Positions 1-7,591 of a DNA stretch of 11,330 bases are shown here, piece by piece. Numbering within the stretch: position 1 is the first letter of the stretch; the number at the start of each line of letters is the position of its first letter. The position numbers were made by a program, and so were the translations under genes. Origin of the DNA: RUG11462 sp036308645 (GTDB lineage Bacteria > Bacillota > Clostridia > Oscillospirales > Acutalibacteraceae); the NCBI GenBank assembly GCA_036308645.1, contig JAXJVH010000023.1, forward strand, positions 1-11,330. The letters are read 5' to 3'. The notes under the pieces are model-generated. The model did not search any database and had not been told where the DNA came from. It worked only from the letters and a program-made list of their open reading frames with translations.

Positions 1-207
1 TACGGTAAAGGCAATGTAAGACTTAACTACGGTGGAACTGAAACCGCGTCTACAACTCTTTCAAGTACACCTAAAACTATAACAATAAATGTAAGTGATT
101 TTGCAAACACCAATGCAGGCGATATTAAGTTCCAGTTAGACGCAGGTGCAAAAGGCGCAGCAGTTAGCGTTGACCTTTACATCAGCGATGTTTACGGAAT
201 TAAATAA
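1..207 (+). CDS. 3' end of a secreted-type protein, C-terminal beta-sandwich-like module (partial)
   Basis: The reading frame is open from the first base of the window and ends at TAA 205-207, giving the last 68 residues of a longer protein whose start lies outside. What is visible is rich in Thr, Ser, Asn and Gly, alternates polar and hydrophobic residues like beta strands, and ends in YISDVYGIK. The complete glucanase downstream ends in TISDLYGIK, and the stretches before it are alike in length and composition, so the two proteins share a C-terminal module. By inference this is the C-terminal, possibly carbohydrate-binding, module of another extracellular enzyme in the same locus. The catalytic part is not in the window, so no enzyme function can be given. 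A strong hairpin terminator follows 44 bases after the stop. Confidence 0.8.
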   Translation, partial: YGKGNVRLNYGGTETASTTLSSTPKTITINVSDFANTNAGDIKFQLDAGAKGAAVSVDLYISDVYGIK

Positions 208-251
208 TTAACAATTTGTTATACTTGTTTTGCTTTTATTAAGTTATAACC

Positions 252-281
252 AAACACCACCGAGAAATCGGTGGTGTTTTT
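252..281 (+). terminator. Rho-independent terminator of the upstream partial gene
   Basis: A perfect 12-bp stem (252-263 with 268-279) closes on a GAAA tetraloop (264-267) and continues into a short U run. Its core closely matches the hairpin after the GH16 gene at 3375-3408. It separates the upstream gene from the GH16 gene, which has its own promoter. Confidence 0.9.
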
Positions 282-347
282 AGGTGATCTGCTTCATATA
301 TATCGCATAATTTTAAGATTTTCAATGTTTTGGTTTATGATTTTATG

Positions 348-376
348 TTTACAATTTTAATTTTTTTTGGTATTAT
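348..376 (+). promoter_or_regulatory. Sigma-A-type promoter of the GH16 gene
   Basis: TTTACA (348-353) and TATTAT (371-376) are separated by 17 bp, and the -10 box is preceded by TGG (368-370), an extended -10 element. Transcription would begin near 383 and leave a leader of about 55 bases. No clear operator, catabolite-repression site or riboswitch was recognised nearby. Confidence 0.6.
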
Positions 377-437
377 GGAACAAATAATTTTTCTTGTGGA
401 AATTATTTAAAAATTTTTAAAGATGGAGTATAATTTT

Positions 438-3338
438 ATGAAAATTAGAACAAAACACATTTCAAGAAAACTGCTTGCTTATGTTCTTACAGTAGCAATG
501 GTTTTCAGCGTTCTTGTATCCGTAGCAGTTTCTGTAAATGCGGCAGACGGATACAATCTGGTATGGTCTGATGAGTTCGACGGTAACGGCGTAAACCCGT
601 ATAACTGGTCGCTCGATACAGGCGTTCGTAACGGCGAGCGACAGACCTACACTATTGATAACGCAAAAACTCAAAACGGCAAACTCATTATCAAAGGCGA
701 CTGTACCGTTATTGACAGTAACGGCAACATTATGCCTGCGGGCGAAGTTTCAGGCGAAACAAGGGATGTAAAAAGTGCTTCGCTTCAATCCGTCGGTAAA
801 CAGGCTTTTAAATTCGGCAAGGTTGAAATCAGAGCAAAACTGCCGAATGCTTGTTCATCATGGCCTGCTTTCTGGACCTGCGGTTTTGATAAATACGGTA
901 TGGACAGAGGACAGGGCGGTTCTAGTTGGCCTTGTAACGGCGAGATCGACTTTATGGAAATGATGTGCGTAAACTCCGAAAATGAACCAAAATCATATTG
1001 GGGTAAAACAAATACCGATAAATCTTATGAAGCGCATCTTCATACCGGTCCTAAATTTCTTAAAGATACGGATACTGTATGGGACGGTGACGTTAATGCT
1101 TCTTTAGGCTATTACGATTTTGCGATGGATCCGGGTGGAGTTAGCGATTCAAAGCAGTTAGCAGCCGATTGGCATACCTACGGTATGATTTGGGAAAAGA
1201 ATTCTATCAAGATTACCTTTGACGGCGCTGTAAAAATCACTATTGATACTTCTAACGAAGCGCTTCTTAAAAGCGCTTATGATAAGATAAGCAAGGGCGG
1301 AATAACAACTTACGAACAAAATGCTTATAACGCATATAAAACTATGCTTGAAACCTACGGCAATCCTTTCAACGATTATGAGCATTATTTCTTGCTTAAC
1401 TTTGCAATCGGCGGTGGCGGTACAGAATATCGTTTCTATTCCGACGAATGGCCGCAGAATTTGGCTATCGACTATATCCGCGTTTATCAGAAAAACGACG
1501 GCGTTTCAACTCATAATGCTACAATCAATGCAGGTACAACTTATAATGTAAACGGTAAGACTTATACTACCTATAACCATTGGGCAGGAAAAGGCCTTAC
1601 AAAAGGTAGCGCAATACCTTCTAATTGGGTGGCTGACCCAAAATACGGCGGAGCAAAAACAGAAGAGTCGGATACTATTCCGACCGATAAACCTGCATCA
1701 TCAACTTCAACAAGTTCAACTTCTACTACAACAACCACAACACAAAAACCAACTTCCGGTGTAACTATTGATTTTGATAATGTTACGGCAGAATTGGAAA
1801 AAGTCGGAGGAATTGCGGCAAATAATGCCTCAACCAATAGCACCGCTATTAATTCGGGTAAGAGTTTTAAAACTTATGCGTGGACGGGTAATGTTTCAGA
1901 CTTTACAACATACTATGCGGCGCTTAATATAAGTCCGCATATTGCCGAAAATGCGAATTCCCTTTCGTTCAAGTCGTTGGCAGTTCACGATAATACGGGA
2001 AGTACCGCTTTAGCGCAATACGGTTTGACTATCGACGGTAAAAATTATTGGTCGGGAACCGATACAAGCGGAGTAATTAACTCTACCGTGCAAACAATTT
2101 CGGTAGTAGGAAAAACTCTTTATGCTACAGACGGAACGCAGAAAACAATTACTGCCGTCGATATTCCAAAGATAACAAAATTCTTGGTTAAGCCTACTAC
2201 AACGGAAACGGCGATTTATGTAGACGATATAGCAATCGGTGTTGACGAGTCAGCCGCTTCATATAAAATAACCATTGACGGTGTAGAACAGAAATATAGC
2301 GAGAATCGGTTTACATTCCCTAAATCAACAGCGGCAGGATTTATTGCATACACAGACGGTACAAATTACTATGATGCAAATTCAACAATTCCCGTAACAG
2401 GCAATAAATCATTCACAACGGTAGCATACGGCGAATTTACAATGGAAAAGGGCGCTTCTATCAGATTGAAAGAGGCAAGCGGTATTAGATTTTATTCACC
2501 TATTAACGCAGAAAAAATTGCCGAATTAAGACAATTACCGAATGCAACAGTAGATCTCGGTACTCTTATCGGCCCTAAAGATTTAGTCGAAGCAGGACTT
2601 ACATTTGATTTGACCAAAGGGAACTATGTTGATGTACCGTTTAAATCATCAATATACTACACAAAAGATGATTCAACTCAAGAGTATGTAGTAGGTTCAA
2701 TCGTTAATATTAATCCTTGTAATATTACAAGAGATTTTGTAGGCAGAGGCTATATAAAAGTAACATTAGGCAGTGTATCAAAAACTATCTATGCCGACTA
2801 TGCAGGTTCTAATATTGCAAATAACGCTCGTTCAATAGCATACGTTGCAAATGAATATAAAACCACCGCAGGCTCCGGCTATGAAAATCTTAAAAATCCG
2901 GATTTAATAGCGCAGATTGACGCATGGGCAGAACAGTATGTAGAACCTGTTGTTCAGGATGAATTAATTCTTGATTGGGATGTTACTACCGGTTACTGGG
3001 CCGAAGGTTCAACTCTTACAACAGGAACAGATTGCATTACTGCCGTAAAGGCGAGCGGTACAAACCTTATCGGTTCAGGCAACAATTATGACTTTACAGC
3101 ATACAGCGGAATTAAATTCACCGTAACCGCTAATGACGGGAACGAAAAAACCACATTATTATTTAAAGTTAACGATGTTCAAGTAACTTTCGATTTAACA
3201 AACGGTACTACTACCGAATGCGTCGCAAATTTTGCCGACATGGGGTTAACTCCCACAACAACGTGTAAAATTTACTTCGGTGCTACAGGCGGTACTGCTT
3301 CTAATATTACGATTAGTGACCTTTACGGTATTAAATAA
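438..3338 (+). CDS. Secreted multimodular GH16 family glycosidase (laminarinase/beta-glucanase-like)
   Basis: The protein has 966 residues from ATG 438. This start is preferred over the in-frame ATG 423 because GGAG (425-428) sits 9 bases before it, whereas 423 has no ribosome site. A basic N-terminus and hydrophobic core (residues 11-33) form a signal peptide, likely cleaved near VNA-AD (35/36). Residues about 37-351 are the GH16 jelly-roll: the ExDxxE motif EIDFME gives nucleophile E169, D171 and acid/base E174. Later WHTYGMIWE and the final AIDYIRVYQ strand are typical of laminarinase-type members. In this family the retaining mechanism cleaves internal beta-1,3 or mixed beta-1,3/1,4 glucan bonds; the exact substrate here is inferred. 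A Thr/Ser/Pro linker (about 415-440) leads to a beta-rich module (about 442-600), an unassigned module (about 608-838) and a C-terminal module (about 842-966) shared with the preceding gene product. No dockerin, SLH or LPXTG anchor is seen, so it is probably released or held by its binding modules. Confidence 0.93.
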   Translation: MKIRTKHISRKLLAYVLTVAMVFSVLVSVAVSVNAADGYNLVWSDEFDGNGVNPYNWSLDTGVRNGERQTYTIDNAKTQNGKLIIKGDCTVIDSNGNIMPAGEVSGETRDVKSASLQSVGKQAFKFGKVEIRAKLPNACSSWPAFWTCGFDKYGMDRGQGGSSWPCNGEIDFMEMMCVNSENEPKSYWGKTNTDKSYEAHLHTGPKFLKDTDTVWDGDVNASLGYYDFAMDPGGVSDSKQLAADWHTYGMIWEKNSIKITFDGAVKITIDTSNEALLKSAYDKISKGGITTYEQNAYNAYKTMLETYGNPFNDYEHYFLLNFAIGGGGTEYRFYSDEWPQNLAIDYIRVYQKNDGVSTHNATINAGTTYNVNGKTYTTYNHWAGKGLTKGSAIPSNWVADPKYGGAKTEESDTIPTDKPASSTSTSSTSTTTTTTQKPTSGVTIDFDNVTAELEKVGGIAANNASTNSTAINSGKSFKTYAWTGNVSDFTTYYAALNISPHIAENANSLSFKSLAVHDNTGSTALAQYGLTIDGKNYWSGTDTSGVINSTVQTISVVGKTLYATDGTQKTITAVDIPKITKFLVKPTTTETAIYVDDIAIGVDESAASYKITIDGVEQKYSENRFTFPKSTAAGFIAYTDGTNYYDANSTIPVTGNKSFTTVAYGEFTMEKGASIRLKEASGIRFYSPINAEKIAELRQLPNATVDLGTLIGPKDLVEAGLTFDLTKGNYVDVPFKSSIYYTKDDSTQEYVVGSIVNINPCNITRDFVGRGYIKVTLGSVSKTIYADYAGSNIANNARSIAYVANEYKTTAGSGYENLKNPDLIAQIDAWAEQYVEPVVQDELILDWDVTTGYWAEGSTLTTGTDCITAVKASGTNLIGSGNNYDFTAYSGIKFTVTANDGNEKTTLLFKVNDVQVTFDLTNGTTTECVANFADMGLTPTTTCKIYFGATGGTASNITISDLYGIK

Positions 3339-3374
3339 TTAACTTTTTGCTACAATTTCTTCATAAATATCATC

Positions 3375-3408
3375 AAAAAACACCACCGAAAAATCGGCGG
3401 TGTTTTTT
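3375..3408. terminator. Bidirectional terminator shared by the GH16 gene and hpt
   Basis: A 15-bp stem (3375-3389 with 3394-3408) with a 4-base loop is flanked by A and T runs, so it can end transcription from both convergent genes. Read as + strand RNA it has one A-C mismatch (3385/3398); read as - strand RNA the same position is a G-U wobble, so the hairpin is fully paired only for hpt. Confidence 0.88.
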
Positions 3409-3420
3409 AGAGTGTTATAA

Positions 3421-3972
3421 CTATTTGTTTTCGTAAACTTCGGGTTTAAGTACGCCTATATACGGCAGATTTCGGTAAATATCATTATAATCAAGACCGT
3501 ATCCTACAACAAACTCATCAGGTATTTTTGCACCCTCGTAATCTACCGAAATTTCTCTTTTTCTGCGGTCGGGTTTATTAAGCAATACGCAAAGCCTTAC
3601 ATCATCACAACCCTTGCCATGAAGCACATTAATAAGATTGTAAAGCGTATTTCCCGTATCAAGAATATCTTCTATAATAACTATATTATATTTAGACAAA
3701 TCCTGAATTTTTAAATCAAGCCGAATATGAACAGTACCGCTTGAAACAGTCTTATCACCGTAAGATGAAGCCTGCATAAAATCAACCTCGCAGGGAATAT
3801 CAATAGCACGCATTAAATCGGCGGTAAAAATAAGAGAGCCTTTTAATATGCAGACTAAAAGTAACTTTTTATCGCTGTTTCTGTAATCGTCGGAAATTTC
3901 TTTGCCGATTCTTTTAACTATATTTTTTATTTCTTCTTCCGAAAACAATATTTTTTCAATGTCGCTGTGCAT
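3421..3972 (-). CDS. hpt: Hypoxanthine phosphoribosyltransferase
   Basis: This purine-salvage enzyme joins hypoxanthine or guanine to PRPP to make IMP or GMP in the cytoplasm. The 183-residue length is normal for bacterial members. The family motifs are present in order: LKGS loop (43-46), SSYG flexible loop (69-72), the PRPP loop IIEDILDTGNTL (99-110) with acidic pair E101/D102 and D105, the purine-contacting lysine in LNKPDRRK (K133), and DEFVVGYGLDY (152-162). The ATG start is supported by GAGGA about 9 bases upstream. It stands alone, facing away from gap and towards the GH16 gene, and ends 12 bases before the shared terminator. In many Firmicutes hpt lies between tilS and ftsH; that context is absent here. 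Xanthine use cannot be excluded from sequence alone. Confidence 0.96.
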   Translation of the reverse strand: MHSDIEKILFSEEEIKNIVKRIGKEISDDYRNSDKKLLLVCILKGSLIFTADLMRAIDIPCEVDFMQASSYGDKTVSSGTVHIRLDLKIQDLSKYNIVIIEDILDTGNTLYNLINVLHGKGCDDVRLCVLLNKPDRRKREISVDYEGAKIPDEFVVGYGLDYNDIYRNLPYIGVLKPEVYENK

Positions 3973-4019
3973 TTTAAAAATCCTCGCTTTGTAATACCTT
4001 AATAATATATAAATAATCT

Positions 4020-4049
4020 ATCATAAATAGCACGCTAAATTATTAACAA
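4020..4049 (-). promoter_or_regulatory. Candidate promoter of hpt
   Basis: On the - strand, TTGTTA (4049-4044) and TATGAT (4025-4020) are separated by 18 bp, about 50 bases before the hpt start. The match is moderate and the region is very AT-rich, so other boxes are possible. Confidence 0.35.
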
Positions 4050-4132
4050 ACTATGAACAAAAGAAAAAATCGACAAAAAACAGGGCGTTTTTTACTGCTA
4101 ATATTAACAAGTTGTAAAAACTTATCAGATTA

Positions 4133-4150
4133 GGGTTAAAATTTTAACAA
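4133..4150. promoter_or_regulatory. Candidate Rex (NADH-sensing repressor) operator upstream of gap
   Basis: The site GGGTTAAAATTTTAACAA matches the clostridial Rex pattern TTGTTAA-N4-TTAACAA at 12 of 14 fixed positions, with a perfect right half and a perfect 14-bp palindrome at its core (4135-4148). It ends 6 bp before the gap -35 box, a position where a repressor would block polymerase. Rex is known to control fermentation and, in some clostridia, glycolytic genes; its action here is inferred. Confidence 0.4.
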
Positions 4151-4156
4151 AAAGGC

Positions 4157-4183
4157 TTGAAATTCCTTGCAAATTGGTATAAT
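4157..4183 (+). promoter_or_regulatory. Promoter of gap
   Basis: TTGAAA (4157-4162) and a consensus TATAAT (4178-4183) are separated by 15 bp, shorter than ideal, but TGG just before the -10 box (4175-4177) makes it an extended -10 promoter, which tolerates a poor -35. It lies about 35 bases before the start codon. Confidence 0.6.
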
Positions 4184-4218
4184 ATATATAAGACAAAATA
4201 TTTAGGAGGAAAATAATT

Positions 4219-5259
4219 ATGTCAGTAAAAGTTGCTATTAACGGCTTTGGCCGTATCGGTCGTCTTGCATTCAGACAGATGTTTGGTGCAGAGGGCTACG
4301 AAGTTGTTGCTATCAACGACTTAACAAAACCATCAATGCTCGCTGATCTTTTAAAGTATGATACAGCACAGGGCGGCTATTGCGGTAGAATAGGTGAAAA
4401 CCTTCACACTGTTTCTGCTGATGATGAGGCAGGTACAATCACAGTTGACGGCAAAACTCTTAAAATCTATGCTATGGCTAACGCTGCTGAACTTCCTTGG
4501 GGCGAAATCGGTGTAGACGTTGTTCTCGAATGCACAGGTTTCTACTGCTCAAAAGAGAAATCACAGGCTCATATTGACGCCGGCGCTAAAAAGGTTGTTA
4601 TTTCTGCTCCTGCAGGCAATGACCTTAAAACTATCGTTTACTCAGTAAACGAGGATACTCTTACAGCTGATGATACTATCATTTCTGCTGCTTCTTGCAC
4701 AACTAACTGCTTGGCTCCTATGGCTAACGCTCTTAACAAATACGCTGCTATCCAGAGCGGTATCATGTCAACAATCCACGCTTACACAGGCGACCAGATG
4801 ATTCTTGACGGCCCTCACAGAAAAGGCGATATGAGAAGAGCAAGAGCAGGTGCTGCTAACATCGTTCCTAACTCAACAGGCGCTGCTAAAGCAATCGGTC
4901 TTGTTATTCCTGAACTCAACGGCAAACTTATCGGTTCTGCTCAGCGTGTTCCTGTTCCTACAGGTTCTACTACTATCCTTACAGCAGTTGTTAAGGGTAA
5001 AGACGTAACTGTTGACGGTATCAACGCTGCTATGAAAGCCGCTGCTTCAGAATCTTTCGGTTATAACGAAGATCCTATCGTTTCAAGCGACGTTATCGGT
5101 ATGAGATACGGTTCATTGTTTGACGCTACTCAGACAATGGTTGCTCCTCTCGGCGACGACTTATATGAAGTTCAGGTTGTTTCTTGGTATGATAACGAAA
5201 ATTCATACACATCACAGATGGTTAGAACAATCAAATACTTCGCTGAACTCAGCAAATAA
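4219..5259 (+). CDS. gap: Glyceraldehyde-3-phosphate dehydrogenase, type I, NAD-dependent
   Basis: This glycolytic enzyme oxidises and phosphorylates glyceraldehyde 3-phosphate to 1,3-bisphosphoglycerate with reduction of NAD+, as a cytoplasmic tetramer. The N-terminal Rossmann fold shows INGFGRIGR (7-15). Asp34 in AINDL, at the end of the second strand, favours NAD over NADP. The catalytic signature is SAASCTTNCLAP with nucleophile C160, and the partner histidine is H187 (STIHAYT). The C-terminal WYDNENSY motif is present. The 346-residue length is slightly above the usual 335-340. AGGAGG (4204-4209) lies 9 bases before the ATG. Codon choice is strongly biased (for example GCT for alanine), as in highly expressed genes. 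It is transcribed alone: promoter and candidate Rex site before it, strong terminator after it, with no pgk or tpi next to it. Confidence 0.97.
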   Translation: MSVKVAINGFGRIGRLAFRQMFGAEGYEVVAINDLTKPSMLADLLKYDTAQGGYCGRIGENLHTVSADDEAGTITVDGKTLKIYAMANAAELPWGEIGVDVVLECTGFYCSKEKSQAHIDAGAKKVVISAPAGNDLKTIVYSVNEDTLTADDTIISAASCTTNCLAPMANALNKYAAIQSGIMSTIHAYTGDQMILDGPHRKGDMRRARAGAANIVPNSTGAAKAIGLVIPELNGKLIGSAQRVPVPTGSTTILTAVVKGKDVTVDGINAAMKAAASESFGYNEDPIVSSDVIGMRYGSLFDATQTMVAPLGDDLYEVQVVSWYDNENSYTSQMVRTIKYFAELSK

Positions 5260-5278
5260 TTTATTGTGTAGTTTTAAA

Positions 5279-5307
5279 ACGCCGTACTTTTTAAGTGCGG
5301 CGTTTTT
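5279..5307 (+). terminator. Rho-independent terminator of gap
   Basis: A 10-bp stem (5279-5288 with 5294-5303, containing one U-G pair) and a 5-base loop are followed directly by a U run to 5307. It lies 20 bases after the gap stop codon. Confidence 0.9.
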
Positions 5308-5407
5308 GTAATATAATTAAAACGGTTACAGAAAATAGATTTAATGTTAAACCTAGGCGAACTTAAGCAACTTTTTCAATTATTTTTAATTAAAACGACT
5401 AATTTTC

Positions 5408-5436
5408 TTGACAAAGTTTTAAGTATTTTATATAAT
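5408..5436 (+). promoter_or_regulatory. Consensus sigma-A promoter of the greA-lysS operon
   Basis: A perfect TTGACA (5408-5413) and a perfect TATAAT (5431-5436) are separated by the optimal 17 bp. This is the best promoter in the window. The leader of about 45 bases has no T-box, so no uncharged-tRNA control of the downstream synthetase gene is suggested. Confidence 0.88.
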
Positions 5437-5487
5437 AAATTAATATGATTAAACTAAATATGATCAATTTAAAGGTGGTTATAAAAA

Positions 5488-5967
5488 ATGGCTAAAGAGA
5501 TATTGATTACTAAAGAAGGTCTTGATGAGTTAAAAGCAGAACTTGATTATTTAAAAGCAGAAAAACGTCTTGAAATTGCAGAGAAAATTAAAGTTGCACG
5601 TTCTTTCGGCGACTTATCTGAAAACTCTGAATATGACGAGGCTAAAAACGATCAGGCAAAACTTGAAAACAGAATCAATGAAATTGAAACAATACTTAAA
5701 CATTATAAAATTATTGACGAGGGTTCAACCCGTTCAAAAATTGTAAATGTCGGTACAAAAGTTAAGGTTCTCGATGTTGAACTTGACGAGGAAACCGAGT
5801 ATAAGATTGTAGGTTCTGCCGAGGCTGACCCTTTAAACGGTAAAATTTCGGATGAATCTCCTATCGGCAAGGCGCTTCTCGGTCATAAGGAAGGCGAAAC
5901 AGTTGTTGCCAATACTCCGCAGGGCGACCTCGAATTTAAAATTGTTAAGATTATTAAGAAAAAATAA
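5488..5967 (+). CDS. greA: Transcription elongation factor GreA
   Basis: GreA enters the secondary channel of RNA polymerase and stimulates cleavage of the 3' end of backtracked transcripts, restarting stalled complexes. The 159-residue protein has the usual layout: an N-terminal antiparallel coiled coil (about 10-76) with the tip motif FGDLSENSEYDEAK (40-53), whose acidic residues D42 and E45 correspond to the pair that positions the catalytic magnesium, and a C-terminal FKBP-like domain (about 82-157) with SPIGKALLGHKEGE (124-137). GGTGG (5474-5478) precedes the ATG by 9 bases. It is the first gene of an operon with lysS, 24 bases downstream, a pairing common in Firmicutes. Nothing unusual was noted. 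Confidence 0.96.
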   Translation: MAKEILITKEGLDELKAELDYLKAEKRLEIAEKIKVARSFGDLSENSEYDEAKNDQAKLENRINEIETILKHYKIIDEGSTRSKIVNVGTKVKVLDVELDEETEYKIVGSAEADPLNGKISDESPIGKALLGHKEGETVVANTPQGDLEFKIVKIIKKK

Positions 5968-5991
5968 AACTCTTTAAGGAGCAAAAAATAT

Positions 5992-7485
5992 ATGTCACAG
6001 AATAATAAACCGCAGGGCGAGCAGAATTTGAATGAAATTTTAAGACTTCGCCGTGAAAAATTTGAAAACTTTAAGGCGGAGGGCAAAGACCCTTTTGTTA
6101 TTACAAAATATGATGTTACCGCACATTCGCAGGAGATTAAAGACAATTTTGATGAGTTTGAGGGTAAACACGTAAGCGTTGCCGGCAGAATTATGTCAAA
6201 ACGTGTTATGGGTAAAGCGTCGTTTTGTAATGTTGCTGATTTAAAGGGCAATATCCAGTCTTATGTTGCAAGAGATTGCATCGGCGAGGATTCTTATAAA
6301 GATTTCAAAAAATATGATGTCGGCGATATAGTAGGTATCACAGGCGACGTTTTTAAAACCAAAACAGGCGAGATTTCAATTCATGCCGACAGCGTTACTC
6401 TGCTTTCAAAAAGTTTGCAGGTGCTTCCGGAAAAATTCCACGGCTTAACCAACACCGATACAAGATACCGTCAGCGTTACGTTGACCTTATTATGAATGA
6501 CGAGGTTAAGGATACATTTATCAAGCGTTCAAAAATCATCAGTACAATCCGTAAATTTCTTGATGAAAAAGGTTTTATGGAGGTTGAAACTCCTATGCTC
6601 GTTGCAAACGCAGGCGGTGCTGCGGCTCGTCCGTTTGAAACTCATTTCAATGCGCTTGATGAAGATTTGAAACTCAGAATTTCTCTTGAACTTTATCTTA
6701 AACGTCTTATTGTCGGCGGTTTGGAAAGGGTTTATGAAATCGGCAGAGTTTTCAGAAATGAAGGTCTCGATACCCGTCACAACCCTGAATTTACTCTTAT
6801 GGAACTTTATCAGGCTTACACCGATTACCACGGTATGATGGATTTGACCGAAGAAATGTACCGTTATGTTGCTCAAGAAGTGCTTGGTACAACTACCATC
6901 ACTTACAACGGCGTTGAAATGGATCTCGGCAAGCCGTTTGAGAGAATTACAATGGTTGACGCTGTTAAAAAGTATTCGGGCGTTGATTGGAACGAGGTTA
7001 AAGATGTTGAACAAGCCAGAAAATTGGCTGACGAGCATCATATTGAATATGAAGACCATCACAAAAAAGGCGATATTTTAAATCTTTTCTTTGAAACTTA
7101 TGTTGAGGATCATTTAATTCAGCCGACATTTGTTATGGATCATCCGATTGAAATTTCACCGCTCACAAAGAAAAAACCGGAAAATCCGGAATATGTTGAG
7201 CGTTTTGAGTTCTTTATGAACGGTTGGGAAATGGCAAACGCTTATTCCGAACTTAACGACCCGATTGACCAGAGAGAGCGTTTTGCAGCGCAGGAAGAAC
7301 TCTTTGCAAACGGTGACGAGGAAGCAAACCATACTGATGAAGACTTCCTTAATGCGCTTGATATCGGTATGCCTCCTACGGGCGGTATCGGTTACGGAAT
7401 CGACCGTTTGTGTATGATTATGACCGATTCCCCTGCTATAAGAGACGTACTTCTATTCCCCACAATGAAGAGTTTGGATAAATAA
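5992..7485 (+). CDS. lysS: Lysyl-tRNA synthetase, class II
   Basis: This cytoplasmic enzyme attaches lysine to tRNA-Lys. The 497-residue protein has the normal class IIb form. An N-terminal helix (about 11-30) leads to an OB-fold anticodon-binding domain (about 58-140, including VSVAGRIMSKR). The catalytic core has motif 1 around 187-202 (FLDEKGFMEVETPML), motif 2 at about 245-272 (RVYEIGRVFRNEG then RHNPEFTLMELYQAY), and motif 3 near the C-terminus (GIGYGIDRLCMIMTDS, final arginine in SPAIRDVLLFP). AAGGAG (5976-5981) stands 10 bases before the ATG. It is co-transcribed with greA, and a strong terminator follows 27 bases after the stop. The class II type rules out the unrelated class I LysRS found in some archaea and bacteria. 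Confidence 0.97.
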   Translation: MSQNNKPQGEQNLNEILRLRREKFENFKAEGKDPFVITKYDVTAHSQEIKDNFDEFEGKHVSVAGRIMSKRVMGKASFCNVADLKGNIQSYVARDCIGEDSYKDFKKYDVGDIVGITGDVFKTKTGEISIHADSVTLLSKSLQVLPEKFHGLTNTDTRYRQRYVDLIMNDEVKDTFIKRSKIISTIRKFLDEKGFMEVETPMLVANAGGAAARPFETHFNALDEDLKLRISLELYLKRLIVGGLERVYEIGRVFRNEGLDTRHNPEFTLMELYQAYTDYHGMMDLTEEMYRYVAQEVLGTTTITYNGVEMDLGKPFERITMVDAVKKYSGVDWNEVKDVEQARKLADEHHIEYEDHHKKGDILNLFFETYVEDHLIQPTFVMDHPIEISPLTKKKPENPEYVERFEFFMNGWEMANAYSELNDPIDQRERFAAQEELFANGDEEANHTDEDFLNALDIGMPPTGGIGYGIDRLCMIMTDSPAIRDVLLFPTMKSLDK

Positions 7486-7512
7486 AAAAATCGCATAATT
7501 CCCCGTTTCACA

Positions 7513-7550
7513 AAGCTCCTGAGAAGTTACGGCTTCTCAGGAGCTTCTTT
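7513..7550 (+). terminator. Rho-independent terminator of the greA-lysS operon
   Basis: A perfect 14-bp stem (7513-7526 with 7533-7546), a 6-base loop and a partly interrupted U tail (TTCTTT) lie 27 bases after the lysS stop. Confidence 0.88.
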
Positions 7551-7591
7551 CATTTCTCATGGTTTTCGGATTACATCGCAAACTACACCAA

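Noticed and set aside
207..222. Small palindrome TTAACAATTTGTTA after the first stop
   Set aside because: It resembles Rex half-sites but lies behind a gene and before its terminator, with wrong half-site orientation and spacing; it is probably AT-rich chance.
423..437. Upstream in-frame ATG of the GH16 gene
   Set aside because: No ribosome site precedes it, and it overlaps the GGAG that serves ATG 438; the signal peptide is also more typical from 438.
1571..1843. Open frame on the - strand with a Val-rich run
   Set aside because: The Val-rich run is simply the complement of the Thr/Ser-coding linker of the GH16 gene.
5308..5407. AT-rich gap between the gap terminator and the greA promoter
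   Set aside because: No frame with a ribosome site, no strong hairpin and no repeat was seen.
5437..5487. Possible T-box or other riboswitch before greA-lysS
   Set aside because: The leader is only about 45 bases and lacks the specifier stem and T-box sequence.
5883..6251. 122-codon open frame on the - strand across the greA-lysS junction
   Set aside because: It overlaps two clear genes and their ribosome site and shows no protein-like motif.
6529..7062. 177-codon open frame on the - strand inside lysS
   Set aside because: It lies wholly within a well-conserved synthetase gene, has no recognisable domain, and is a frame shadow.
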